Assembly: GCF_932274485.2 (NCBI RefSeq)
Contig: NC_065884.2
Location: forward strand, 57,908,546-57,972,545
DNA length: 64,000 nt
Source of the DNA: Patella vulgata
Taxonomy: Eukaryota > Mollusca > Gastropoda > Patellidae
Direction of reading: 5' to 3'
Each line of letters starts with the position of its first letter. Position 1 is the first letter of the stretch. Of the stretch, positions 11,601 through 20,700 are shown piece by piece. A model generated the notes under the pieces. The model was not told the origin of the DNA. It saw only the letters and a program-made list of their open reading frames with translations, and searched no databases. Position numbers and translations under genes: made by a program.

Positions 11601-14600
11601 AAATTTACTTTTCTTACCTTGATAGAGTGATATCTCATATGAGACACGTACAGAAGCTTGTGTAGATTTTCATAAACTATAGAAATTCTGAAAATGAAAA
11701 GGTTTTAAATAGTTAATTAATGGCATTATTTAAATACATATATTGTGTTGTCCATTTAAAGAAACATCTTTGATTTAAGTCAAGATAAACAGCGGGACTG
11801 CAATGATCTTGTGAGTTATATTGTTTAGTGCCAAAACCAGCTTTATACAGTTGAATTTGATGAATTAAGCAGAAATTTATTATCTTAGTTGTTTTAGGAT
11901 TAAACTGCAGACCTAAAATTTTGTATGTAGACAGATAGACAGAAAAACAAATCAACTCATCAAATTAAATTAAACCAAACCAACACTTTCATGTTTGCGG
12001 TTATCTAACACTAACTTGACATCTAACATGCAAGATACAAAATCTGTCAATCAAAACACAGAATAATGAAATATCGAATAAACATTACATATAAGATACA
12101 TATTCTCAGACATTACATCAAAATGAAAACAAAAAAAAACAAAACGCAAAATATATTTTATCAAAGTCACAACAGGTCAAAGGGGGGTCGGATGGCCGAA
12201 TGGTTAGCACGCGCGCGCTGTATCATGAGGCCTGTCATTGAGTCAACTGGCGTGGTTTCAAATCCCCGGTTGTACGTGACAAGGAGTAGGGTTGCCTGTC
12301 CTACCTCGTGGGTTTTCTGTGGGTCCCCCGGTTTCCTGCCACTGCTAAAAATCCCTATGCGCAAGCGAATTATTGAAATAAAAATTAAATCATATGTTAG
12401 TCCCGAGATGACCTAGTTTGTGTCGAGTGGATGTTAAACCCCATTTCTCTCTCTCTCTCAACAGGTCAAAATATATTTGAAAATGTTGTTTAGAATCTAA
12501 ATATTAAAAAGAAAAAAAAAATACAACAAATTGCTTTAATCCTTAACTTTGAATCAAGAATCTAGTACAAACTTACTTGTTTGTATTTTCTTCTTCCAAA
12601 TATTTTTCAGTTAATGGCTGCATTTTTCTACAAATATACAATTTAAATAAGATTAAAGGAGCTAAATCGCTAATATTTAGGACCTAGAAATTGACCCAAA
12701 TGGGTCGAAACGCATATAATAATGTAATCTGATTGTATATAAACTGATTTACATTCAATTGTTTCCTTTTTGACTCTAATTTCAAATCAGTTATGTCCAG
12801 CGAAATACAGCATGTGTCTCAAGCAATTTCTAGCGTCTGGTTATTCCAGTCTATTAAGCAGGCTCTCCAGTTGAATATGTCTAGCCTCGTTCTTTCTTGT
12901 CACTTGTTGCAAATGACGCTAAAACACACTATGGTACACGATTCGTGTACCAATGGTAAAATGTTTATTTTGTCTTAAATATTGGATATCAGAAGCCTGC
13001 CTTTTCCTGGGAAGATCACAACATCAATGTTGATTTGAATTGACAAATAATTCATATTTTCAACGTGTAAGACTTTGGATGATATTGAGTTAGAGACTTA
13101 GCTACTTTAATCTTCATAGGCATTTTATATGTATAATAATAATTGAAATGTTATCTAAATTATTAATTAGACATTAATTAACCTATCCAGACCATAATCA
13201 ACTCTAGATGGCATCGCTAGCCTGCGATCTATAGTGGATTATGAGCCGATTTACTGCATAACTTTCCTTCACGATTAACGATTAAATGGGTAATCAAGAC
13301 TATGCTGTTTATCGTACTGACTTTAGTAATGATGATCGAGGCTAGGCAGAAATTTCAATCTTTTAGTTCTCGGTTCATAGCGAATCAATTTGAATGAAAT
13401 TTTCAGCAAATTGAATTTACATTATCTAGTTTTTAACAATTATAGTGAGAACTGCCAACGCGTTATCGAATCTCCCTTAATGTATCTTCAACCAATACAA
13501 AGTCAATTCAAATAGCCAGGAAAAAAACTATTCGAAATCAAGTATTAACTTCATATTGAACTTTTATTAGGGCTTCAATAACTGTTGTGTTTTTGTGTCA
13601 TGGGTCAGCTGCAGTAAACCACTGGTTATCTGAATTGTCTAGCATGTTATTCCATTATTTCAAATATGATTTATGACAAATAAAGAACGTCTGTAGTTTT
13701 CAAGATTGATCAGAATTGCGAATAGTAAACACAATAATGGAAATTGAAAATAACAGATGATGTAGTATCACACTTACCTAAGATAGACAGATAAAAGTTT
13801 TTTTACAAGTTTTATATCTTTAATTCCACTAGAAAGAACTAACAGTCGATCTAATGCTGTCATAATACTTTTCTCCTGTGTTATACGCTGAAAAAAAAAG
13901 ATAATATATAGGATCGTGTTGAATTTAACTGATTCAGTACTTTCTTGTATACTTATAAAGAGGGAGAGAGAAATGGGGTAAAACTTTCACTCGACACAAA
14001 CTAGGTCATTTCGGTTCAATTTTATTTTAAAAATTAGCTTGCAGATAGGGATCTTTAGCAGTGGAACAAAACCGGAGGTTGGACAGGTGACCGTATTTAA
14101 TGTTATGTTCAAAAGCTGGAAATCAAAACCATGCCACTTGACTCAATGACAGACACACATTAGACCATTCTGCCACCTAACCTCCCTCGTATATTATAAT
14201 CAATTCTTCCTTTAATTTATGGTGATGTGGTTGGAGTAATAATCCATTTCCCTACTTTGGTTTTATCTACTTAAAATTTCCAGCATTGCATTTCTTTATT
14301 GTTCCCGTTTATTTAGTTTTCATTTTCATTGTGAACGAATTCTTCAGCTAAAGTTTTGTTTATTTGTAAAATCATTTTTATAATAATATTTATGGAATTG
14401 GATGAATATATGAACTTGAAAGATATGGAGGAATGCAATTCAGGAATTGGTTTAAATAAGGGGAAGTAACTTTGGTACTCAGCAGGTCTCAGCAGTTATA
14501 TCTCTTTTTCTGTTTCCTCCCCGGTTTCCTGTGTTGATGTTATTGTTTATGTTCCTGGTGTATTTTAGTTCCTGTTTGAGTTACATTCCTGTTTTATTTA

Positions 14601-17558
14601 TGTTCCTGTTTATATTCTGTTCCTGATGTAAATAAATATTATTTTATGAATATTTAATATTGGCTAATAAATCAATTACTAATTTACATTACCTGAAATT
14701 CTTTGACTAGTTTAATAACAGCATTCTGATTGTCTTCCTGTTGAATTTTTAAAAGGAAAAAATTGTTTTCTGAAATAACAATATTGGAGAATCAATTTTC
14801 TCAGTTCATATCCAGTTTGTATTGCCCACTTCAGATTTGAGAGAATCTTCCTTGGGTGAACTTGATAGAGAAGAATATAATATCTACCAGCTTCTGAATT
14901 TAAGAGAAGTGGTAATGGGTGTTCTTGAAACAGTAACTATAGTAACTATACCCTTTACAATACCTGTTAGTATTTACAGCCATGTGGCGTGATAGCTAAG
15001 GCTTAGATTACAAAAGCTTAAGACCACCAGCCATTTAATCTATGTAATTAATTATGGTAAAACAGAAAAATATGTCTCAAAAAGGAAAAAATGCTATTTT
15101 AAAGTTTAAAGGTCTATATTTAGTTCATACAAAAGTATCTGCACCATTAAATTTCACATATTAACCTATTTCAAATGTTATGCTCTTAACTAAAGACCCA
15201 CCATGACAACTTGTTGGGACCTCTGTCTATTCTCTAACATCAGTTCCAAAAAGATCTGAGGAAAAAATAACGTACCAACTGTATTATCTTTACTGTCCGG
15301 ATTTGTCAATACATTTGATCTATCAGTTAAATAAAAATTATAAGGAAATTCATGCTCTTTATTGGTTATATTATATTTATTATCAACTGTTTCTTCTTCA
15401 TCTTCCTCTTCTTGTACCTCATCTTTTGTGTCATTTTTTTTAATAGACAAAACCACTTCTGACTTATCTTGCAGTTTCTTTATTCTTCTGTTAAAAATAA
15501 AATCAAAAGTAAGCTTAAAGATTTTCATTTTCCAAATATCCATTGCATCAGCTCTTCCAAGCTACGAATCACCAACCAGCAGCTTTTTGAAGGGTGACTG
15601 TCATGTTTTCAAGGTTGGAGGCATTATCTCTGCGAAAAAAATTTGAACCTGCAAGCGACTTTGAATATAGATACGGTTATGTTGGACCTGGCAGTCACGC
15701 AATCCCAGCAGTCTGAGCACTCTCAAAAACTTAAGATATCTCAATGGACAGACAGACGGACAGTCAACAGGGGTGATGACAATATTCTCCCACATGAAAT
15801 GTGAGAATATAAAATCCAGATACCAATACTTTTGGCAATATCACTTCGGTGGAAGTGGATGTTACATGTAAATAAAGCTATTTCACACACAGCAACTGTT
15901 TACAGTTATTGGTCATGAGAATTCCCCACTGTTTGATGTATGTACCCGACACGTAAGTACCAGTTTGACACTGTATTTGGCTTGGTTCCTTGTGCATCAT
16001 CTTACGTGATTGAATTATGCAGGAAAAGCAGCATGTTAAACCCCATTTAATTCCATTTCATTTGAATCATACAGTTCTAAACCTTGTAAGTTAACTCCCA
16101 CAATACCATAAAAGGTTTTCTGTGTCTCCAGCTTATTAACTCCTATAATAACTTTTCATCTTGTAACTTACATTTTCAAGAATTCTAAACAGTCTGTAAA
16201 ATTGTCTAGTAGAACTTTCTGTAATGTACGTTCTGGTAAACCTGTAACAGCTTTAGAAAACTTTTTCTTTAGAGTTTTACTTTTAATAGGTCTATCATCT
16301 GAAATAGAGGATACAGTAATTCATTTTAAAATAAAAATTTATATTAATTTTCAGTGAGCATGCAGACAGTATTACTGGATCGGGTTGTCATTGTTATTTT
16401 AGCTTTAATATGTAACTCTTAATTTCTACATAGACACCTTATTCACCCCAGCAAAGCCAGTAGATAGAATGAAATTTAATTTGATCTTGTCATTCATAAC
16501 AAATGACTGGCAGATGCAAATAAGAGATGACGATATTACTTATTGAAGATCTGTTTTGTGATCTTTTATCAGTATTAGAGCCTCAGTGGTAAAAAATTGC
16601 CCCAAATAACCATGGAAAATAGCAGTTTACTCTAATTTCAAAATGACTTTAATAAGTTTTATCAAAAATGCATCTTATTTCTACTTTTGTTTTCTTTTCC
16701 AATTTATATTTATAATAAACATATAAGCCTCACATAGATAACAATTACTACAATAAATCAATTGGAATGGTTGGCAAGAACTTATAGATAACATTTACAA
16801 TGATCTATTTAATACCAACCAATTCAAAATTGAGGGATCAACTATAATTTTGTCTTGGCTCTCAAGAAAATTGTCGTCTACTTTCGATTTCAAGATTTTT
16901 TGACCTGTTTTGGTTTTGTTATTGGGTAATGGAGAGCATTCTTATATTAAATGTAATCAAAATTCAAACAATTTAAACCTTCGGTCAATTTTCGAGCAAG
17001 GGCTTTTAAAAACTTTTTTGATTTTTTGTCCATTTGCATTTTTAATTGACTTCTCCTTGGGGTTCTGTGATGAAATTATAAATTTAGCCCAAAACACGTG
17101 TGGTAGATTATTCAACAAACACAGTGAATGGATCAGTACGTGGGACTCTGACCAATCAGATAGCGTGTAATATCTATTGTTAGGTTCGAATATTGATAGC
17201 TCATTTTTTCGTATAATCTTATTCATTTATTTGTCTCAAATATAAATTTAAAAATAGACTTTCTAATGATGATAATAAAAATTTGATGAAAAATTTGAAA
17301 AATACCATTTAAGTCTACCATTTCGTCATGACTTGTTTTATACGAAAACAAGAGCAGTCTGATTACGGTGAATTGTGGGATCGAGTGTAATTTGTGGTGG
17401 AGAGAAGTTTGTTGAAACTGCTGCAAATAATCGGCTATTTATATTGTCATAATACAGATAAGGGGATGATTTTTTGCGTAGGGAAGTTCCTAAGTGTCTA
17501 CTAAGAGGGACTATGCTTACCAAAATACTCTTAGTTCATCTGGTGAAAGATGGAACAT
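2679..17558 (-). CDS. Unrecognised 17-exon gene: helical N-terminal half, KSP-repeat C-terminal tail, 1,179 aa
   Basis: Exons in coding order: 17558-17521, 17420-17367, 16291-16172, 15487-15202, 14737-14693, 13887-13778, 12627-12577, 11687-11618, 10777-10689, 10141-9992, 8858-8735, 8008-7859, 7256-7104, 6734-6657, 5817-3934, 3535-3474, 2754-2679. Every junction has GT-AG sites and the total is 3,540 nt, in frame. Residues about 30-460 read as alternating hydrophobic and charged helices, for example ALDRLLVLSSGIKDIKLVKK and LLSVYLDLSVFLF, which could be a HEAT/ARM-like solenoid. An acidic run follows (exon 7256-7104), then a Ser/Pro/Lys-rich tail with many SP sites and basic patches. The composition suggests a nuclear, chromatin-associated, cell-cycle-phosphorylated protein; that is inference. 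From memory it does not match RIF1, SLF2, TIMELESS, TICRR or RRP1. Exons 1-2 and the exon 3 acceptor are tentative: a second acceptor 7 bp upstream of the chosen one would need a different upstream exon. Exons 3-15 are solid. The gene diverges from SETD1. Confidence 0.78.
2943..3141 (+). repeat. Recent tandem duplication, about 110-bp period, two copies
   Basis: The block beginning AAAATAGCGAGGTTCACC occurs near 2949 and again near 3059, each running to GTGGTATGAATT, nearly identical. It lies in the last intron of the minus-strand gene. Confidence 0.85.
3630..3846 (+). repeat. Minisatellite, period about 32 bp
   Basis: Six or seven units of AGTTCAAGGTAGAGATATTG plus TACACTCTACAC in the intron between exons 15 and 16, ending about 90 bp from the exon 15 donor. 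Confidence 0.85.
3934..5817 (-). CDS. Large exon 15 of the unrecognised gene, with KSP repeat array
   Basis: This 1,884-nt exon encodes 628 residues (about 507-1134 of the model) and is phase 0 at both ends. The acceptor lies just above 5817 and the donor reads GTTAGT below 3934. In the middle, units like KSPSQPEIRSPKM repeat with small changes (K/R-SP-x-K/P). The matching DNA between about 4960 and 5180 repeats every 39 bp, so this is a coding minisatellite. The later part is rich in R-S/T-x-S motifs such as RSRTSESSSE and TRMRTRRTSTGSMSDDE. Most SP/TP sites look like proline-directed kinase targets, as in neurofilament or nuclear scaffold tails. No folded domain is visible. A long plus-strand open frame over it is only its mirror. 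Confidence 0.85.
6738..6930 (+). repeat. Three-unit tandem repeat, period about 67 bp
   Basis: Units begin ACATCAAGTATAAATTATAC and contain TTTCACAGATCTGGAATATC. In gene orientation the array ends at the acceptor of exon 14 (6734). Confidence 0.85.
7293..7307 (+). repeat. G homopolymer tract
   Basis: A run of about 13 G in the intron just upstream of minus-strand exon 13. Confidence 0.8.
8250..8575. repeat. MITE family 2 copy
   Basis: Starts AAGTTGCATTAGGTAAGATC and ends TTACATAATGCATGTTTAA, the family's inverted terminal pattern. Internal phrases TCTCGCCATAGTAGTTAAAA and GTCTCGATTATCCATTTTTA also match. It sits in the intron between exons 11 and 12. Confidence 0.7.
9012..9190 (-). repeat. 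SINE-A copy, partial
   Basis: Reverse-strand SINE body with the AATAAAATTGAACCATA and ACAAGGAGTAGG boxes; internally deleted and without the head. Confidence 0.7.
9386..9745 (-). repeat. Chimera of SINE-A (9386-9553) and repeat B (9554-9745)
   Basis: SINE-A 3' sequence runs in reverse up to GAGGTTGGACAG and changes abruptly into reverse-strand repeat B (AATGAAGACGGGCATACGCC, AAATTTTTCCTGGACAG, AATGTGTACAC). Both parts have the same orientation. Confidence 0.7.
10350..10585 (-). repeat. SINE-A copy, near full length
   Basis: Reverse-strand copy from the (TC)n tail to the tRNA-like head (GGATGGCTGAATGGTTAGCG in sense), with a short deletion near the tail. It lies between exons 9 and 10 of the minus-strand gene. 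Confidence 0.85.
12182..12458 (+). repeat. SINE-A full-length copy with 12-bp target duplication
   Basis: tRNA-like head GATGGCCGAATGGTTAGCAC (A box) and GGTTTCAAATCCCCGG (B box), then the conserved body, GTTAAACCCCATT and a (TC)n tail. It is flanked by CAACAGGTCAAA at 12170-12181 and 12459-12470, a perfect duplication as expected of LINE-mobilised SINEs. Confidence 0.93.
12653..13110 (+). repeat. MITE family 1 copy
   Basis: Begins TTAAAGGAGCTAAATCGCTA and ends GAGACTTAGCTACTTTAA, an imperfect terminal inverted repeat. About 458 bp with no coding content. It lies 25 bp from exon 7 of the minus-strand gene. Confidence 0.85.
13125..13492. repeat. MITE family 2 copy abutting the family 1 copy
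   Basis: Shares long phrases with the copies at 42461 and 51915: ACATTAATTAACCTATCCAG, GGCATCGCTAGCCTGCGATC and TTAGTAATGATGATCGAGGC. The left end is truncated near the neighbouring family 1 element. Confidence 0.8.
13956..14190 (-). repeat. SINE-A copy, diverged
   Basis: Reverse-strand SINE from the (TC)n remnant to the head; the centre is shortened and the B box is weak. Confidence 0.75.
14195..14692. other. Intron with no recognised element
   Basis: AT-rich intron between exons 5 and 6 of the minus-strand gene. A short run of TTCCTGTTT-like direct repeats near 14510-14630 is the only structure. Confidence 0.5.
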
Positions 17559-17734
17559 GAAAGAAAAAGCAACTCATGTGTGTATTCTTCATTCTTTGAT
17601 TGTAAATAAAGAATAAAACAAATGAAGTCACCTCAAATCACTTGTTTTTGATTTTTACTTGTCAACAATCAAATTCCTATTTGTCCACTTTGTTGTCATT
17701 ATTTTTAATTGAATGTGTCTTTTTCTATTTGCAG
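17421..17734. promoter_or_regulatory. Bidirectional start region between the unrecognised gene and SETD1
   Basis: The candidate first exon of the minus-strand gene (17558-17521, [12 protein letters not shown]) and that of SETD1 (17550-17577, MEHERKSNS) lie on opposite strands and overlap by 9 bp, so any core promoter must be shared or lie within flanking gene sequence. I see no clear TATA box. The position of both starts is inferred from open frame, splice donors and frame closure only. Confidence 0.4.
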
Positions 17735-20700
17735 TTATCAATGGAGCCAAACAGCAACCTGACAGCCAAATGGATAAAAAGAAGCACAACTATAAGTTGG
17801 TTGCTGATCCTTTTATCCATAGAGGGCAACATAAAATTTACCGATTTAATGGTTTAGTTCCAGGGGTAAGCATGAGCCAGAAAATGTCAGACACAATTGT
17901 TAAAGATTGTAACTGGCAATTTATGTTGCATTTTGAATCCAACATGCAATTTAAAAAAAAACCCTCAAACATTTGGAATTTATTATACTGAACTTGGCAT
18001 ACACAAATTTTGATTCCTCGATTGTCTTCCAGTATTGTACAAGTTTTGTCGTTTAGGGTTAGGGCTTGTACCAGTATTGTTAACAATATTAGTAAGACCC
18101 TAGTCCTAACCCTTATGTACCAGTCTAAAAGGTCTTTTGTTTGCCGAGTTCAGTTTATCCAGAATTTGAAATGGGACAAATTGCCTGAGACCAGGGCTGT
18201 CGGTAATTTTTCACAGATGATTAGCAGCACTGCTAATCAAAAAGTCCAATTTTGCCAAATTTGATTAGCAAATTTAAAAATTGATTAGCAGTTTTTCAGT
18301 TCCAACATAAAACACCTAAATAACAAGAATATTTTAATTTTAATTGATAACAAATGATTAGATTTCATTCTTAAGATTTTTTAGAATTTTAGAACTTCTA
18401 CAGGTAGCTGTGAACATTTCTGAATGAATGTAGACTTTTGGTTAGGCCTTATGTCTGAAGCAAATTCTTGGCAGTGGCTTCTTATTTCTTCGTTAAAAAA
18501 CAATTTCGTCTGCTTTTTATCGTGTGTTATTATTTTTGTTCAATCGGAAGCACGCAGTATTTTACGAATAATCTCGATTAACTAGACGCAGCGATATAAA
18601 CAATAATAGTTTACACGTATTTATTTTTTATATTTTATTTACAATACGTGGGGGATACACTGAATTTATTTTTTTTCAAATTGAATACTGATATAATTAC
18701 CCGAAATTGGCATGTCTCGCAACGTGAGTGGTACTACTTGATTCCCTATTTCCGGTTTAATCGTCCCGATTCATAGAGTTATGTCCCTGTATTATATAGT
18801 ATAATGAATTGAATCTGGATAGTTCGAGAAGAAAATGTCACACGGAGAATTCCGTTTTGTTTATAAAATTTATTTGATATTTTATACACGTTGAAAGTGT
18901 TAAGAAATGTGGATAAATCTTTGTGTCAATATCCAAAATGACAGGCATATTAATGATTCGCAGTTACTGCGAATCAAAAACGTTAGATTTTAATTTTTGA
19001 TTAGCAAAGGACAAAATATGTATCGCAAATTGCGCTGCGATACTGGTTGTCGGCAGCCCTGCCTGAGACAAAAATAACATTGAATTAATAACTATTTTGA
19101 CAGTGATAAACTGCTGTGTGCATCAGATGCACTGTTATGTAAAGTGGACAATCTGAGTACCAGTATGTTTATTTTGAACAAACACTTATAATTAAAGGGA
19201 CAATATCACTCTTGCTGGCTTGAAAGCTACAGAAAATAAATAATATCTCTATCTAAGTACTAGATGTTTAATTGTCCTACCTGTTGTGTAAATTATCCAT
19301 TACATCATATTTTACTTGTCCAGAGGGTTCGAAAATATTTTTAAATCAAAGTTTCATTTGAAAAGGTTTACGTAAGACGTTTCAAACCATTATGTTGAAT
19401 TTTTCAAAATGTTTAAATAAGGTTGTTAAGATGAATTTGTATCATCAATTAATTGAAATATTCTAAAATAGTACAATTTGTTGACAAGAATAAAGATTGG
19501 GACATATTATTCAGTTACAACAAGAATGGTATTGAGCCTTTAATATTGCTCAGTAAACAATCATTTTGTCTGATAAATTCATATTTCTGAAGCAGTGGAT
19601 ATGAGCATTACCAGCTGCATCAAATAGTAATATGGTTCATTGTTTTCAAAAGTCTCCCAAGTTCTCAATACAATGAGATAAGAAAAGTGCATGGCATCTA
19701 AATTTCGAAATGATTACTGTATCTGTACTCCAATTGCTTCTCTGACATGAGGTAACCTGGATGTTCACTGGAGGTACTAAATGGTAAATGTGAGAGTAAG
19801 AAAGATTCTAAAACCTCGCAAATTTTTTTAATAGAATCTCTTATCTTATGTTTTTGATTAATCATTTAGTGCGGCAATACATGTAGTTAATTAGCTTGTA
19901 ATGATTGTAACTGTTGGTTCAGGAATATTAAGAAATAGGACTGTCCTGATGATGCTGTGGTCTATAATTTATTTTAAGTCAATTTAATCCGAATACTTAT
20001 CAATGACATCATACATGTATCTGTTTTTAGATATTATAGCACCAAGTTTAATAACCATTCTTGAGTAGAGTAAATATTAAGGCTCACATATTCCATGAAA
20101 AAACTTTATTTTGTCATATACATGTAGCTAGATAAGGTACATGATTTTAAAATTGTTCTTTGATAGTATTGTTAGTGATAGCATTTTATGTATAAATTTG
20201 TTCTATCAGTGTTGGGGGGGGGGGGGGTGTCGATGGCTGAATGGTTAGCATGTGCGCCTTGTATCATAAAGTCTGTCATTGAGTCTACTGGCGTGGTTTT
20301 GAATCCCCGGTTGTACGTGACAAGGAGTAGGGTTGCCTATCCAACCTCCTGGGTTTTCTCCGGGTCCTCCGGTTTCCTCCCACTGCTAAAGACCCCTAAG
20401 CGCAAGCAAATTATGGAAATAAAATTGAACCATATGTTAGTCCCAGAATGACCTAGTTTGTGTCGAGTGGACGAGTGAAAGTTAAACCCCATTTCTCTCT
20501 CTCTCTCTCTCTCTATCAGTGTTTCCAGCATAAAATCCATTATTTATACAGATGGACCATTTGTAACTAACTTTGAAAGAAAAGCAAAAATGTTAGATCG
20601 AGAGTCCACAGATTTCAGAATCAAATATTTTAAAAGAAGGCACATCTTTCCAGATCAGTAGTTATCAGGAATCGATGTAGACAATTTTTAATTAAATGCA

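Noticed and set aside
12190-12275. Possible tRNA gene
   Set aside because: A and B boxes are present, but the sequence lacks a proper acceptor stem and continues into a SINE body with target duplications.
12066-12416. Plus-strand frame of 116 codons and similar ones at 20188-20451 and 57175-57411
   Set aside because: They translate the SINE-A body; similar peptides appear wherever the SINE does.
16820-16935. Possible extra minus-strand exon (NFLESQDKIIVDPSILNW)
   Set aside because: The frame looks plausible, but no donor/acceptor phase joins it to either neighbouring exon without a stop.
2679-17558. Assignment of the unknown gene to RIF1, SLF2, TIMELESS, TICRR or RRP1
   Set aside because: Remembered sequences of these proteins do not match the helical exons; general SP-richness is not enough to name a family.
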